The notes beneath the pieces are model-generated. The model had not been told where the DNA came from, made no database searches, and was given only the letters and a program-made list of their open reading frames with translations. The position numbers were made by a program, and so were the translations under genes. A stretch of DNA of 64,000 nt from Paracamarosporium sp. OC-R06-R3 (Eukaryota > Ascomycota > Dothideomycetes > Pleosporales > Didymosphaeriaceae): positions 186,001 to 250,000 of the forward strand of contig JACVRA010000109.1 in assembly GCA_019828545.1 (NCBI GenBank). Reading direction: 5' to 3'. This document shows positions 10,271-23,415 of the stretch, piece after piece (position 1 is the stretch's first letter; every line of letters begins with the position of its first letter).

Positions 10271-11979
10271 ACACTGTTCGGCACCCTCCCCTCGCAAACT
10301 CCACCTTCAACTAGAGACCAATATCTGCAACAACAAAACCTTAACACCGCCGTAAACCACCAACGGCACCCAATTCCGAACCATTATTTGGAGACGATGT
10401 CCCTCGCTTCGTACCAGGGCTTGTGACCATTAGAGTAATCCACCTTAAGGTGTTTTCAATGGTCGAGACAGCCGGGTCTGAGCAGACTCGCATTTTATCA
10501 CTTGATTCACACTTGGATCAAGACCATTTGGCGATCGATATGGAGTCGGAAACTCTCTCCACCAAATGGGTTTGGAGAGACAAGCACATCCACATCATGT
10601 ATTCACCCCTTCGCAAATTGGGTATGATTGAGACATTGTGTGTTACAATTGTTTGGAGGTTGTATGTTTGTTGAAGATAAGGGTCTCTGTGGTCATTAAG
10701 CGGGTTCCGAGGCATTACCAGATAGCTGGGAGCTGAAACTACTGAATCGTATGCGGTTTGTTTTGATGAGAAGCGTCATTGGCATGCCGATCAATTCTGT
10801 GAAGGTTACATGCTTCGATTGGAACTTGTACGTTTCTGATGGAGAATACAGGCCATAGACAGCAGAAAATATCTTTTATTAGGTTTTGACAATATACTTT
10901 AAAGCGCGAGATAAAGCTGTCCAGTCTTCTATTTGATGTGTTTGTATTCATGTGGACTACTCACGCCTAATGGGTTAGGCATTGACCCTTAGGTCCATGG
11001 TGCATGAACTCGGCGTTACCGCCAGAGGAATTATTTATGCTAGCAGACCAATTACCCTCTTATAGACAGGAAGTTGCTTTTCTAGTAGAGGATAAGGAAG
11101 TAGTATTATTAGAGCGCCTAGCTATAGAGAGGCCGGTCTAGCCGGCTTACCGCTGGCGCTAATCTTGTCTTCGCCATCAGAGTCTTAATTCTAATAATAC
11201 CGTAGCCGTCACGACCGAAGGGAGCACGGAAAGATCGGACAGAAGGCGTCATGGTGATGGTTCTGAGGGCTTTAACGAGGTATTCCTTTAACCTATGATA
11301 TACTGTATGAGTTTTCATTCCACTCACGATGCTTTTCCACGCAGTCCTTTATTCATTACAGCTTTTAAGAATCTATGAGGGGGTTTCCGAATGTTTGAGT
11401 TCGAATGCGGGTCTGTTTACAGCACAAACACCCCGAATTGAAAGGTATATTGGTCTGTTATACATGTGTAAACGCAGCACACACCATCATGTTACCAACC
11501 GTGATAATAAGTCTGCTTATACCATTGTATTTATCTTCGTCGCATAGTCGCCATGGAAAACCCTTCCTTCGCGGCAGTTATAAGTAGGCTCATAAGCTAT
11601 CAAAAATAAGGGCCAACGTGCAGATATTGACCCGGTACTGAGCAGCGGTACATTGAATCGAAAGACGCACTGTCCGATATAATTATAGAGCCTTTCAAAG
11701 TCACTCCGATGTGGCGGCCTTTAAAAGCGTTTTAACCGTGACGGCACTCTCACTCTCATTCACCCTCATTCTGGTTAACGTGACGAGTCTTGGCATCGTC
11801 ACCGCAGACACTCCCCCAAGCCCCACTCGCAGTTCTCTGTCTGCTTCCCCCCTCCCCCGCAATTTTCTGAAACTTTGTCAACATCCAGTTGTATACCTTT
11901 CTCTGTCCACGCAACAGTGAGCTTCTGCTCTTACACATTCGAGCTTACTGTCCGCGAACTTCTCTACATCGTTTGAATA
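10271..11979. other. intergenic, 1.7 kb, with an old coding relic
   Basis: No full gene was found. A 46-codon frame (11004-11144) has a protein-like composition and is listed separately. The remaining frames are short and overlap on both strands. A pyrimidine-rich leader precedes the gene starting at 11980. Confidence 0.4.
11004..11144 (+). other. 46-codon ORF, probable gene or transposon relic
   Basis: An ATG-to-TAG frame too short for most gene finders. Its product reads as an ordered helical peptide (PPEELFMLADQLPSYRQEVA, then a VEDKEVVLLERL segment) in an otherwise stop-rich spacer. No domain is recognised. It could be the remains of an element-encoded protein or a chance frame. Confidence 0.25.
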
Positions 11980-13645
11980 ATGTCCTCTCAGAGCTCTCAC
12001 ACACCATCCCCTCATAGCAGTGGCCTGGTACGTACTCCAGTCGCCTGTAGAAGGTCATCAAACACATTTATTCTAACTTCACACCAGCCATCCTATATGC
12101 AGCCAACCGTCGCGTCGAAGGCTCGCGCCCACTGCCTTGCATCATCTGAACAGCTGCCACAACAGCCATCCAACATGGCAAATTCGTGCCCTCCTGCCGT
12201 ATCAAAACAATCCCCTGCAACCAACACCATTGTCACTAGCGATGCTCAGGCTGAGGAAGGCCTTTGGAGCCGGCTAAACTTACCCGAGCTATCCAACATC
12301 AAGAACCACAGCGTATGTTCCTTGTATGACTTTGACAATATCTTCAGCTCACACATGACGAAGGGCACCGAATCGGGAACTGTCATCCAGGGGCCGCCCA
12401 CAAAGACTACGGTGACAACTATTGCGCCAGTTGCACCCATGTTGCCCACAAATAAGGTATGTTTTCTGCTTGTAGATGCTAATCACTTGCTTAACACATC
12501 CAGGAGGCCAACAAACACGCCTTCCCTGTTGGAGCGTCAGTTCCCCGCGAACCTGATGTCACTGAACGTGCGATGAATAAGAGCGATGTAGGTCCCATAC
12601 ATATAATAGTTCGACCACACAAGCTGACTCTTATGGAAAGCTTGATCTCTCTGGCAGCCCTTGTAAGGACCCAATCAGTTTTGATACCACCATCACTACT
12701 GGCTGTACCGGCATGAGCGCGGAGTTCAAGAAGCGCAAGCGTCTCAGCGGTCATCACGCATCCACTCAAGTACCAGTTGCGACTGAATACGCAACCGACG
12801 ACGTGGACTGCAACGACTCCGAGCAGAAACCGGTCTCCAAGAAACGCAAGACTCGATCGAACGCTCTTGAGGAATTTGTGGAGCTCGACACCGACGACGA
12901 CGAAGTTGTCGTTCCTAAGCGCAAAGACAAGAGCAAGGAGTCAGTGGCTACCAAAACTAATAAGAAAGCAGGGGTAGCCACCGCCGCTGCCAAGATGACA
13001 GAGCTTACAAAGCAGCGTAAAATGTCGGAGCTCGACCGCATTATTGAACAAGAGGAAAAGAGGGCGGCACAAGTTGCTCACGGGAGTGTCTTCGCTCGGA
13101 ACTCGAAGTTGAAGCGATCCTGGAACGAGACGATGGCGGTGTCTCGTAGAAACCACGCTATAGACGCTGAACCCAAGACAGATGGGTATACTTCTCGCGC
13201 TACCCTTACGCCCACGGCTAGTGGCATGATCCGGAAAAAAGCTGTTGAGGAAAGCTCTTCCGCCAAACACATTCCAGGTGCAATCATGCACGACCCACAA
13301 GACCCCAACGTGGTCATCGCCGATCTACGGAGCATCAAGTTCATCAGTCCCACGCCGAAACTACGCAATGTACCCGTCACTAAGATCGTCGAATTCCCTT
13401 CCCTCTATCCCAATGTGGATATTGAGTTCCACAATGGTCGCCCCATCAAGGCGCGTATCACGAAAATGACTGACGATGAGTTCGCAGTGGCGTGCGAGGC
13501 CGCTGAGAATCGTCAGAAAGAGCGGCGCAAGCAAGAAGCCAAGGTTTCACGCGGGCGTAGGGCGGGTAAGGGAAAAGTCGGCAAGAGTAGGTTGGCAACA
13601 GGAAGGGTCACTCGTCAGCCTCCAAAGCCTCGATTCCAGTGCTAA
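11980..13645 (+). CDS. hypothetical Lys-rich nuclear-type protein, multi-exon
   Basis: Exons 12088-12456 and 12504-12587 sit between the first exon (11980-12027) and the last (12641-13645). Introns at 12028-12087, 12457-12503 and 12588-12640 all have GT donors, TAAC/TGAC-like branch points and AG acceptors, and all keep the frame. An additional in-frame intron at 12313-12390 (GTATGT to CATCCAG, 78 nt) is possible. The N-terminal 200 residues are Ser/Pro/Thr-rich. The C-terminal 310 residues contain several KKRK-type clusters, an acidic patch (TDDDEVVV), a helical KMSELDRIIEQEEKRAAQ segment and a basic RGRRAGKGKVGK tail. The family is unrecognised; nuclear targeting is likely from composition. 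The frame ends FQC. Confidence 0.65.
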
Positions 13646-14405
13646 TAGTCTGTGTTCCTTATTCATGGATACCTTCTTCCCGGTTATTAGCCTTCAAAGA
13701 TTGATCATTCAGTTGTGTACCATTCAGGCTTCATGAAATACGGGTAATCACGGTCTCCTCAAGGCTAGGTTAGTATTTCTTGATTTCTTCTTTGGATGAG
13801 GAAACTTGATGATGGAGTATATAGTGTTACATGCTTTGTTTGGATGTTTTCTCACTCAGTCTACTTCCAATATCGTGTTATTTCTTTCTTCATCAACGTA
13901 ATCGTGTTTCGAACAAATCTGTTCACCTAACATGCAGTAATCTTGCACCCAAAAGTATTGTAGCTGGAGCAATTTAAGATAGAGGTACGATGTCATACGA
14001 TTTCCAGCCCCTGTACAAAGCCTTTTGCTTGCCATTGTGACACGCGGTTAGGACAAAGGCTCTGCTTTGAGCGTTACGGGTGCCAAAATCTAGGGGCACT
14101 GTTGGGCGCAATGGGTTATTAACATAGGCAATTGCATTTGTTGATCTTTGAAGGAACCGAGAAGTAGCTCATGCCAGGTTGCTCTTGCAGATCGTGTGCA
14201 TGTCTCGTAATGGGAGCCGGGCGGCACAGCTCGACTCAACTAGACCACCTTTACTCAGCCCAACGCAAACGGTTGATGCCTACGCTCTTCTAACATCACT
14301 CCTTGTGGCCTCGACGCTGTTCACCCACGGCTTTTCTATTGCTTGAACATCGAGTGCAGGCTTCCTACAACTGTGATGTCGGCTTTGACAAAGAGCCATC
14401 TCGCA
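13646..14405. other. intergenic, no supported gene
   Basis: AT-rich 3' region of the preceding gene followed by the upstream region of the P450 relic. No coding signal or structured RNA was recognised. Confidence 0.4.
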
Positions 14406-15719
14406 ATGCCTGCCGACAACTTCAGCATTTTCATACTCACTTTACTCGTGCCAGCCGTCACATACGCCGTTTCGAGACTGATCATGGGCAATGGAGCGAA
14501 AGACCCCCCGGCCGCCTCCTATTGGCTGCCTCTGATTTCACACACGCGAACGTTCGCTATAGGCGACATCACGCTAGCCTCCACCTTCCTGTAAGTGCAT
14601 TACTCTCTGTTCACGCTTCCAAAGCTCTTTACTAATATACACGCAGAAAGCAATGCAGGGAGAACATTCCCGTCCGTTTCCACGGAATTGGATTCGACTT
14701 CATCCTGGTCTCTGGCACAAATCTCATACGCAAGGCCTTGACGACCGACAACCACCTGGACTGGAACCACACGAGCGCCCAAATGTTCGGCCAACTTTTC
14801 AATGCGCCCATGAGGATCGTTGACGCCACTTCCGCTGACGACTCGGGAGTTGGGGCAAAGCCATACCCGGGCAGCAATGTGCACCCCGGTCAGCGCTTGA
14901 TCCGCAACCAGGTCCTTTTCTTCAACGATGCCTTTTCGAAGAAGAGTTTGGACGAGCTGGTCCCTCGGTTGCTCCACAATTTAGAGCAGAGGCACACGGA
15001 CTTCGATATCGGCGAGACATGGGTGGACCTGCCTGATCTATACACGTTTCTGCGCAAGTTTGTGTTCCGTTGCGGTATCGTCTCCTTCTACGGCAAGAAC
15101 ATGATTGAGTTGAATCCAGACATCGAGAAGGATTTTACAGAGTTCGATGACAATATCCCGTTTCTCGCCGCGAGGCTGCCTCCTTTCATGAACTCGAAGG
15201 CGTTCCAGAGCCGCGCAAGGTGTCTCGAGGCCGTTAAGCGCTGGCGAAAGGAGGCTAAGCGACAAAGTGAGGGGAAGCAGGATGAGGACTCTGAGTGGGA
15301 CCCCGCCTGGGGACTGGGAGCGATCAAGCGGCGGAACAAGCTGTTCGATGCAACGGCAGCTAGCGATCTTGCCACCATGTGGGCGTAAGTCCCTCTACGA
15401 AGTCCTCCGCGACGAAGACCTCTACAAACGAACAAAAGCAGCCCTCGACACAACCCGCAACCCAGACGGCTCCTTCGATACCACCAAAATCTTCAACAAC
15501 CCTCTCCTCCAGTCTATCTACGCGGAGGTCCTCCGTCTCCACACCGCCTCCATGCTCACCCGCACCGTCAAGAAAACTCACGACCTGGACGCCTGGACGC
15601 TGAAGAGGGGCCAGACCGTCGTCGTGTCCAGCCACGTCCAGCACCACCAGGCATACTGGAACACCCCCGATGCCTCGGGCGACATCCACGCGCCAGAGGT
15701 GTTCTTCGCTATGGTTTGA
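14406..15719 (+). pseudogene. broken cytochrome P450
   Basis: Exon 1 (14406-14590) gives an N-terminal membrane anchor (FSIFILTLLVPAVTYAV) and a YWLPLISHTRTF segment. An in-phase 56-nt intron (14591-14646) leads to a long frame typical of fungal microsomal P450s. It resembles the cholesterol-7-alpha-hydroxylase-like type. At 15380-15388 the frame reaches ATMWA and a stop, exactly where the I-helix oxygen-binding motif should follow. The protein resumes in another frame with LYEVLRDEDLYKRT, the K-helix region (YAEVLRLHTASML) and the following strand, then stops at 15719 before the Cys-containing heme loop. So the I-helix core is deleted with a frameshift and the heme motif is missing. A possible eroded heme-loop trace (SLC..FLAREQ) lies near 15870-15900. 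A functional enzyme is very unlikely. Confidence 0.75.
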
Positions 15720-15831
15720 ACGTCACGAGTCCTTCCAAGGATGAGCAAAGGATATGGCATCTGACCCAAGCTGTACAGGCTGTGCTTGGTTGATGTGAGG
15801 AGACTATGCGCCACCCCGGTCGTCCGCTGTT

Positions 15832-16794
15832 GTGTTGGCTGGTAACCACGCGACCATCGCTCTGCTTTCCGAAGCCTCTCAAGTTTCTTGCCCGCGAGCA
15901 GACCAGGAGGTCGTATCGCCGGTGGTTGAAGGGTTTCATCGCATTCGTCTTCGCGCATGGCGTATGGACCCAGGTACGCATTCATCCCTGGTCGTGATCC
16001 GATTTAGTCAAAGGCAATCCGCTCGGTTGCGGTTGATCTGGGAGCATCCGCTCTGGGATCGTTGCATCGATCCGGACTTCTGGGCGGGACTTGCAGCCGA
16101 TCAACAGCGAGGTTACGACGAAGCGGCTGCAGAGACCGATGGCGAGACTACAAGCGACAATGATAAAATGCTTTCGGAGGAGGACGAGGACGATATCGAA
16201 TCCAATGCGGAAGAAATCTCAGAAGAGGATGAGACGGACGATGACGGTGGAGCCGAGTCGTCCTCACGTGAACCCACCTCGAGTAACAGGTCCAGCGAGA
16301 TGCACGATGATGCTGCTGAGCTCTTAGAGCTTCTTTTCGAATTGTGCATTGCTTTCATGACGGAAGAGTTCAGGGATGGACAGCCTGGCTCCAGTGTTCT
16401 GGTGTACTACCGCGGCATTCTTGCACTGCAGGGCAACGGAGAGACCTTCCGGACGGCGAATTTGTTTACCCCCATCTTATCGCAACTCATATACATCCAA
16501 CGACTGCTATTTTTGGAGTATGCGTTGCCGTATGCGGCCTATCTGCAAATAGGCTTGGAACGACGGCCACGCTACGGACAACTAGAGCGATTGAATGAAG
16601 TGCGACTCAAGTACATGGTGAAAGGTGCCATGTATCCTCTCGCAGAGTTCCAGAGTCTTCGAGACTTCAGTCGAGTAATCAGGCGCACCGATCCTAGAGC
16701 TACAGTCGCATATACAGTCTGCTCTCGTTCTAGATTTTCGGTCGCTAATTGGCTCCACTCCGCTTTCAAGTTGGTCCATGCATCACCTCACTAA
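15832..16794 (+). pseudogene. relic resembling fungal OrsD/helicase-type repeat protein
   Basis: An open frame of 320 residues. After an acidic linker (about residues 95-155) it contains LLELLFELCIAFMTEEFRDG, then segments around YYRGILAL, LIYIQRLLFLEYALPYAAY, ERRPRYGQLERLNEVRLKYM and EFQSLRDFSRVIRRTDPRA. From memory these resemble the middle region of very large fungal proteins that combine an OrsD-type zinc-finger region with a RecQ-like helicase. Those occur as multicopy, often subtelomeric or element-like sequences. The frame covers only a slice of such proteins, lacks zinc-finger and helicase motifs, and ends in unrelated sequence. I infer a truncated remnant that lies against the broken P450. 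Confidence 0.45.
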
Positions 16795-16946
16795 AAGTCT
16801 TAGATCACTGTTGTTTTGTGCTGCGTTAGTAATGAAAACGTACAGAAGGGAATGAAAAGAGTCTCTCTCATCGTGATTGTCCTGTGTGGTCTGTGAGTCT
16901 GGATCTGGATCCAGACCCGGTTATTTAATTGAGAAAAAAATTCCCC

Positions 16947-17986
16947 CTATAAACTATCTGTAAGGCCTGGCTTAATAGTATTATACTTGTGCTTTAATTC
17001 AGCCCAGACCCGCTGTTGTACTTGGCGGCCTTCTGGACTACAGACAAAAGGTGAAGGTTCAACAATCTTGAAATTACCCCAAAGCTTACCGTGCCCTTCT
17101 TGTCCTTGACTCGCAGCATGGCTGAGGGTCCGACCGCCTTGCGCAGAGGTGCGCGCGAGACATGCCCTCATTATCAGGTACAGCAGACGTACTGCGCCCC
17201 CGGTATTGCGTGCAAGCTCACTACATTATGTTAGTGAACGAAATGCAAGCTGTCTATGGGGTTTAAAAGGTCTTACGAAGCGCAAAATCCAGGACAGACA
17301 AGGTTCAACAAGACGGGACTGTTAATACGGGATAGTTGCCTCGACAACTGTCGGACAACAAGAACTTCCAGCAATTTCGATACGTTGTAACGCTCTTGCA
17401 TGGCCGAGTTCTCCTTATTCAAAGCCTCGAATATCTCTCCTTCTGAAGCATTCTTTTCTACGAATTTTGCTGCCCCGTGCATCGTCGACGTGACCGTTGT
17501 GACAACTGGTCGGGTATTGAATTTAATGGCCGTGTCATTCAGTTTAGGTAATAACGCAAGCAGGAGTAGAAATGTGGAAACGACGTTGACCGTAAGGGTG
17601 GACTCGTCCTGCTCGATAACTTCCCATTTTGCTGGTGAGATGCCCGCATTCAACACCACAGTGTCTAGTCTTTCAAGTTCTTTCTCAACACGGTTGGCGA
17701 AGTCGAGGACTGACTGATAGGAAGACAAGTCCAGCTGCCATACTTCGACGATGTTGCTGTTGATGCTGGTGCTTATCTCAATGTCTCTCTTTGCTGCTTT
17801 CCCTTTGGAAAGCGAACGAACAGCTAGGATGACTTTCGAAGCCCCATTTCGGGTGAAATCCCGTGCTGCTTCCAGACCGAGACCAACATTTGAGCCTGTC
17901 ACAATGACGGTCTTGTTGACGTAGGACGTCGTCAATTCAGGAATAGGTGTACGGAGTTGCGTAAGGAAGAAGCCAGGGCTAGTCAT
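16947..17986 (-). CDS. short-chain dehydrogenase/reductase (retinol dehydrogenase-like)
   Basis: Two exons, 17277-17986 and 16947-17220, separated by a 56-nt intron with a CTAAC branch point; 327 residues in total. A Rossmann fold is visible: TGSNVGLG cofactor motif near residue 31, a DLSS segment, NAG at about 114, and the catalytic YxxxK as YNVSK. The second exon supplies the usual C-terminal tail (LMRACLARTSAQGG, a HGKLWGNFKIVEPS segment, then a helix). The layout matches the WW-domain oxidoreductase/retinol dehydrogenase-like SDRs, which are common in fungal secondary metabolism. The substrate is unknown. The gene appears intact, unlike the two relics to its left. Confidence 0.85.
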
Positions 17987-18863
17987 TGTTACGGTTAACG
18001 GAAGGCTGTCACAGTCGATTGAGAACCTTGTGCGATTGGCAATTGAGGGAATCTTGATACGAGTGACTGAAGGCTTTCGTGAGTGATGGAATGGGATGAT
18101 GGTAATGGCCTGTCTTTATCAGTGTTCTTGTGCTTTGGTCTTTGTACTGTTCGTCGATTTGCTTGGCTGTAGTGAAGCCGAATACGACTCCCATCCTTGC
18201 GAAAATTGTCCTTAATGCCCGCTTTTCGTCCGTCAACTTATGAGCTGCCTTCTCGTAGAAGTTTTGCCGAAATCATTCGGCGTGAATCGAGATTTCGGGC
18301 CGTTTGCGGCCGGACTTAATCAATATCTTGGGCATAAGAACACCCTCGGATTTAAAGAGAGAACGAAGGCCTGCCTCATTATTCGGCCGTTTTATCGTCC
18401 ATTTTTATATTGAATAATTAGCTTAGCATGTGCTTTCTCCGATAACGTACTTCACAAGCGACTGTGTAGTTGTCAGTAATAATTGATTCCATATGAGTGG
18501 AGAAATCGCGCGACCTGATCGAGGCGTTTTATTATTGTATTCAGGCCGAATTGGTATCGTGAGTTTCGACCTCAATAAGGAAAAGTCCTCCATAGTATTC
18601 CTCGACACTGAAACAGATGGGTTAGGGGATTATGTTTCCTTGATGATGTGGCTTCTTCTGTGCTTTTACATTGAACATATCGGACCACGCTCCAGTATGG
18701 ATTTTAGCTTAGATGGTTGTGGTTCGAATGATTTGACATCGATTCACGGCTTACCGCAAATAAAGGTATAGCAGTAGTCCATTTCAGGGTAAATGCCCCC
18801 ATTACTCTTGGGCTCACTCAACCAAACCACAACCGGAAAATCCCGTACATAGAGAATCCGCCA

Positions 18864-19307
18864 ATGTCTTCATGGCAGGAATGTATATGGGTGAATGGTG
18901 GTCAAGAAGAAGCACCGTATCCGGATTTCTCCATGGCATCAGAGCTCGAACGGGAGTCCCCACCGATTATATTTCGAACTTCTGGAGACTACTTGAACAT
19001 GTGCTGGCGAAGCGTACACAATACTGCACGATGGTTGTTTCACCCTCGTATGTGTCAGACGACGCCCGGAAGTAATTTCAAGTTACATTTCTCTTGGGTG
19101 CACCCACGCTTCACAACAGCATGTGTCTTCTTCTTCTCTCGGGGAGCAAAGCTAGAGATGATCGCAATAGACCCGTACGTATCGGAGCAGACGCCTTGCG
19201 TCTTGCGCCGTACTATTGTTGACGAAAACTGTGGCATCAAGCCGTGGAAGCAGTTGATTGGAAATACCAGCGAGACCAGCAGTATATCAGAGATGACAGA
19301 GCCTTAA
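18864..19307 (+). other. uncharacterised ORF, possible relic
   Basis: A 147-codon frame, overlapped by a second open frame (18872-19075) with an equally protein-like product. Neither shows a domain, signal peptide or splice partner that I recognise. Two competing frames over the same stretch suggest a decayed gene or chance. Confidence 0.2.
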
Positions 19308-19920
19308 CATATGTTCAGAGAGACGACAGATAACTTTATGGGGAACTCAAGAGCAATTATGGATAACATATACGCAACGAGAGCTTTCTTATCTGGTGGT
19401 GCAAGGTACTATTGGCGCTTGGCCTTCGTCTTTCTTGACAATCGTCCACGTTTCCTATGACACACTGTAGTACTTCAGGAGCTGCTAAACAGGAGAGGTT
19501 TCATGTATATTCATAAATAGATCCTACGATAGTGCCTACCAAGTTAGGTCCAAGGCTAGTTACTACATTGATATTACTTAACTAGCGCATGCAAAGGATT
19601 GATTTACGCACCACCACGGAAGCTAACAATGAACCCAGATACGACCAAACTAGAGCAGTATATGTGGAAATATCATTCAGCTGGAGAACTTAATGCTAGT
19701 ACCTAGATTCTGTAATGTTTGAGCAATTAAGCTGTGATATAAGTTGTATGCGCTCACTGAATTTGATTGTATCCGCCCAGACGCACGAAGCGCTGATTAT
19801 GAGCATGCCATACTGCATCCACACAGGAACAACTCTGAGGTGATTCTCGGTTAACTACATTCCCGCCTTGACCCAAAATGTCATCTTGTCGATCCTGGTA
19901 TCGGATCTACTCGTCTTGAC

Positions 19921-20133
19921 TCATATCAGGTGGAGGTGGGCCGTTCCTTCCAAAACTCTCATAAACTCCCCAATATCCAGTCCGTACTCTCGACCGTCAT
20001 ACAATGCTGACGTCTTCCACTTCTGAGCCCAAGTGTTTTCTCCGGCCGTAGCTGGTCCATGACCCCTATATTTTCCATCTTGCTCACGGTTGTATTGCCA
20101 AGAAATGCCATCATTGTATGCACTGTTACACAT
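19921..20133 (-). other. exon-like ORF, no partner found
   Basis: A 70-codon frame whose product (SWQYNREQDGKY, ENTWAQKWKTSALYDG, YGLDIGEFMRVLEG) reads like a folded, Trp/Tyr-rich domain. Flanking sequence on the same strand has stops in all frames and no obvious exon. It may be an exon of a decayed gene. I do not recognise the family. Confidence 0.25.
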
Positions 20134-20521
20134 CTTATGATTGATCTATTGGATGTTTTCTTTCATCCACTAGGTCCAAGGGATGTATGGGTTGGTTTGC
20201 GTATCGTTATCTCAGTCATGCCAAATGCGTGATATGCACATGTTGTTAGACGCGAAGAGAGCGCGAAGAAAAGTCCGCGGGTATCCTTCGAATAGTCCAG
20301 GAAGCATTCATACTTGATGGCCAGTTCGCTCCCGTTTTTGTGATTGCAACTTGTGAGTGCATCTTCCTAATGAATTAGGTGTGCTGGAGTCATCGATGTA
20401 GCGCTGATATGTGACAGTCCAAAACACCAAGCTCAACATAGCTAGCGTCCATCCTCCGACTTTCGGCCATCCAATCACCCAAAAATTCCCCAATCGCATC
20501 TCCATCATCTCCTCCACAAAA

Positions 20522-21745
<1,224 letters not shown>

Positions 21746-21935
21746 GATAGATATTGGATTCTATAAAATGGGGACACGTTTATAAGGGTAGATACCACGG
21801 AAGAAGAGTTATCGCGGTCTAATGCTACCGTATGCACGTTGCGCTCATCATGTGTATATCCGAGAGTGGAATGGTGTATATCGCCGCCAAAACTTCTAGT
21901 CCAACGCCGTGCCATAATACAATCATGAAATGCTC

Positions 21936-23089
21936 CTAGTCCAGGTCTTCGTCTTTCTCAGCTTTCGTCTCGTCCTTGTCTCCGCTGTGTACCTTGTTGA
22001 ACAAATCTTCCGCACTTTCTATGCCCTCTGTCTTCTTCGCCTCCTCGGTAGGAATAAGCTGGAAAATAACGACGAAAAGCTCCGTATTCGTGCTCCTGTC
22101 TTTGAGGACGTATCTAAGGGAGTGTGCGCTTCGTTAGTCAGACCGCGAACGATGAAAAAGCTCGATAGGCTATCTTCCAAAGCCCATATAGTAGACAGGG
22201 ACTGTACTTACCGAAGTGGCTGCCCATCCCAATGCCCAATAATCGATATCGCCGGCATCCCGTACCCAATCTTCAACGCAAACTCATTGAAGTCCAGGTA
22301 AGGATTGAAGAAATCGCACTTGTACTCCCTTCCCTCCTCAAACTCGAAATCCGTCCTCTTCGCCTCGTTCAAGAAGTGCTTCTGCCTCTGTGCCGTCGTA
22401 CTAGGCACGCCGGACTTTTCTCTGACGTCCGCACCATCGCCCTCAGCACCCTCTTCGTATATTACTGCCTCACCCTCCTTCTCTTCTCCTGCCTCTGGCT
22501 CCTGCGGCGGCTTGTTGCCTATCCGCAGCACGTTGATGCTGGACAGTAGCGCGCCGTAAAGATATGGTTCGTCGCCGTACACGTCGCCGTCGAGACCAGG
22601 ATCAATCCACCACTTTACAATGCCGAATGCCTTGTCAAATAGAGGAGGAAGGCGGTCACGAATCGGATGGTCAAAGTCGTTGCCAAAGACAAGGTCTTTG
22701 CCGGATATGGAGCGCTTGGGAGTGAAGGCGAAGGAGATGGAGTAGCGGTCGTAGGGATGCTGCGGGGTAGAAAAATAAGGTGATGTGGAGGGTGAGCCCT
22801 CGGGAAGACCTGTGACACCTGTGTCAGTATGTATGTATCCATTTCGAAGTGTACGTGCGCTATTGAGTGTTTCCATGCAATGCGCGCAGTTTTTGAATGC
22901 TGTCGCGTGCCGTTCTGAAAAGTGCTACGTACCCCGGTAGTCCTTGACGCGCACGTTTATCCGCGCGTCGAGATGCTCTGAAGAAATGTTTATGGGCTTC
23001 TCGGTGTTGACGTGGACATCTTGGTGTTTGGACGTATCGTACGTTGCGCCGGCCGTTACCTTCAGAATGTATTGTTCGTGGTGGGACAT
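21936..23089 (-). CDS. DUF1769-family protein
   Basis: Three exons: 22933-23089, 22212-22809 and 21936-22113, giving 310 residues. All junctions keep the frame (introns 123 and 98 nt). The N-terminal exon reads YILKVTAGATYD with VNTEKPINIS, and RVKDYRG joins across the intron to GLPEGSPSTSPYFS. Further on are DHPIRDRLPPLFDKAFGIVKW and IDPGLDGDVYGDEPYLYGAL, the conserved core of DUF1769 proteins, which occur in fungi. The last exon gives YVLKDRSTNTELFVVIFQL and an acidic tail. The biochemical role of the family is not established. The gene ends tail-to-tail with LYS12, 190 bp away. Confidence 0.88.
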
Positions 23090-23415
23090 TGTAGGCTAAA
23101 GACTGCTTCCTCTTCGCTTCGTTGAAGTGCGATATCGAACAAGATGTATACGATGTTTGAGAGGGAAATGTGGCGTGTGTGGGACTGAAACAGCCGAACG
23201 ATGCAGTTGTTTGGTCGCCGTGGAAAATTGTTGTAGATCACGATGACGTTAAGAGGGTCTACCGACGGAAGGAACACGAGGCCAGGGTTCTCCGCGCCAC
23301 GCTAACCGCTTTAGCACTCTGGTGAAAGAAGTCAATATTGGTAAAGCACTCAACACAATCAACGTGTGACATTGTGACCCTGTTTTCATTCTTATGTATA
23401 TACAGGAAGTGCCCC
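23090..23415. other. intergenic spacer
   Basis: Short region between the DUF1769 start and the F-box stop. No gene was seen; it presumably holds the DUF1769 promoter. Confidence 0.5.

Larger units (their letters stand above)
17987..20521. other. 2.5 kb gene-poor spacer
   Basis: No complete gene is supported. It holds two weak candidates, listed separately, plus overlapping frames on both strands. The last 150 bases (about 20400-20521) are C-rich and form the leader of the homoisocitrate dehydrogenase gene. Confidence 0.4.

Noticed and set aside
16885..16912. Short inverted repeat GTCTGGATC..GATCCAGAC
   Set aside because: Only 9-bp arms; compatible with a chance hairpin or 3'-UTR element of the flanking genes.
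22232..22559. Plus-strand frames opposite the DUF1769 gene
   Set aside because: Shadows of a minus-strand gene with a well-supported three-exon structure.
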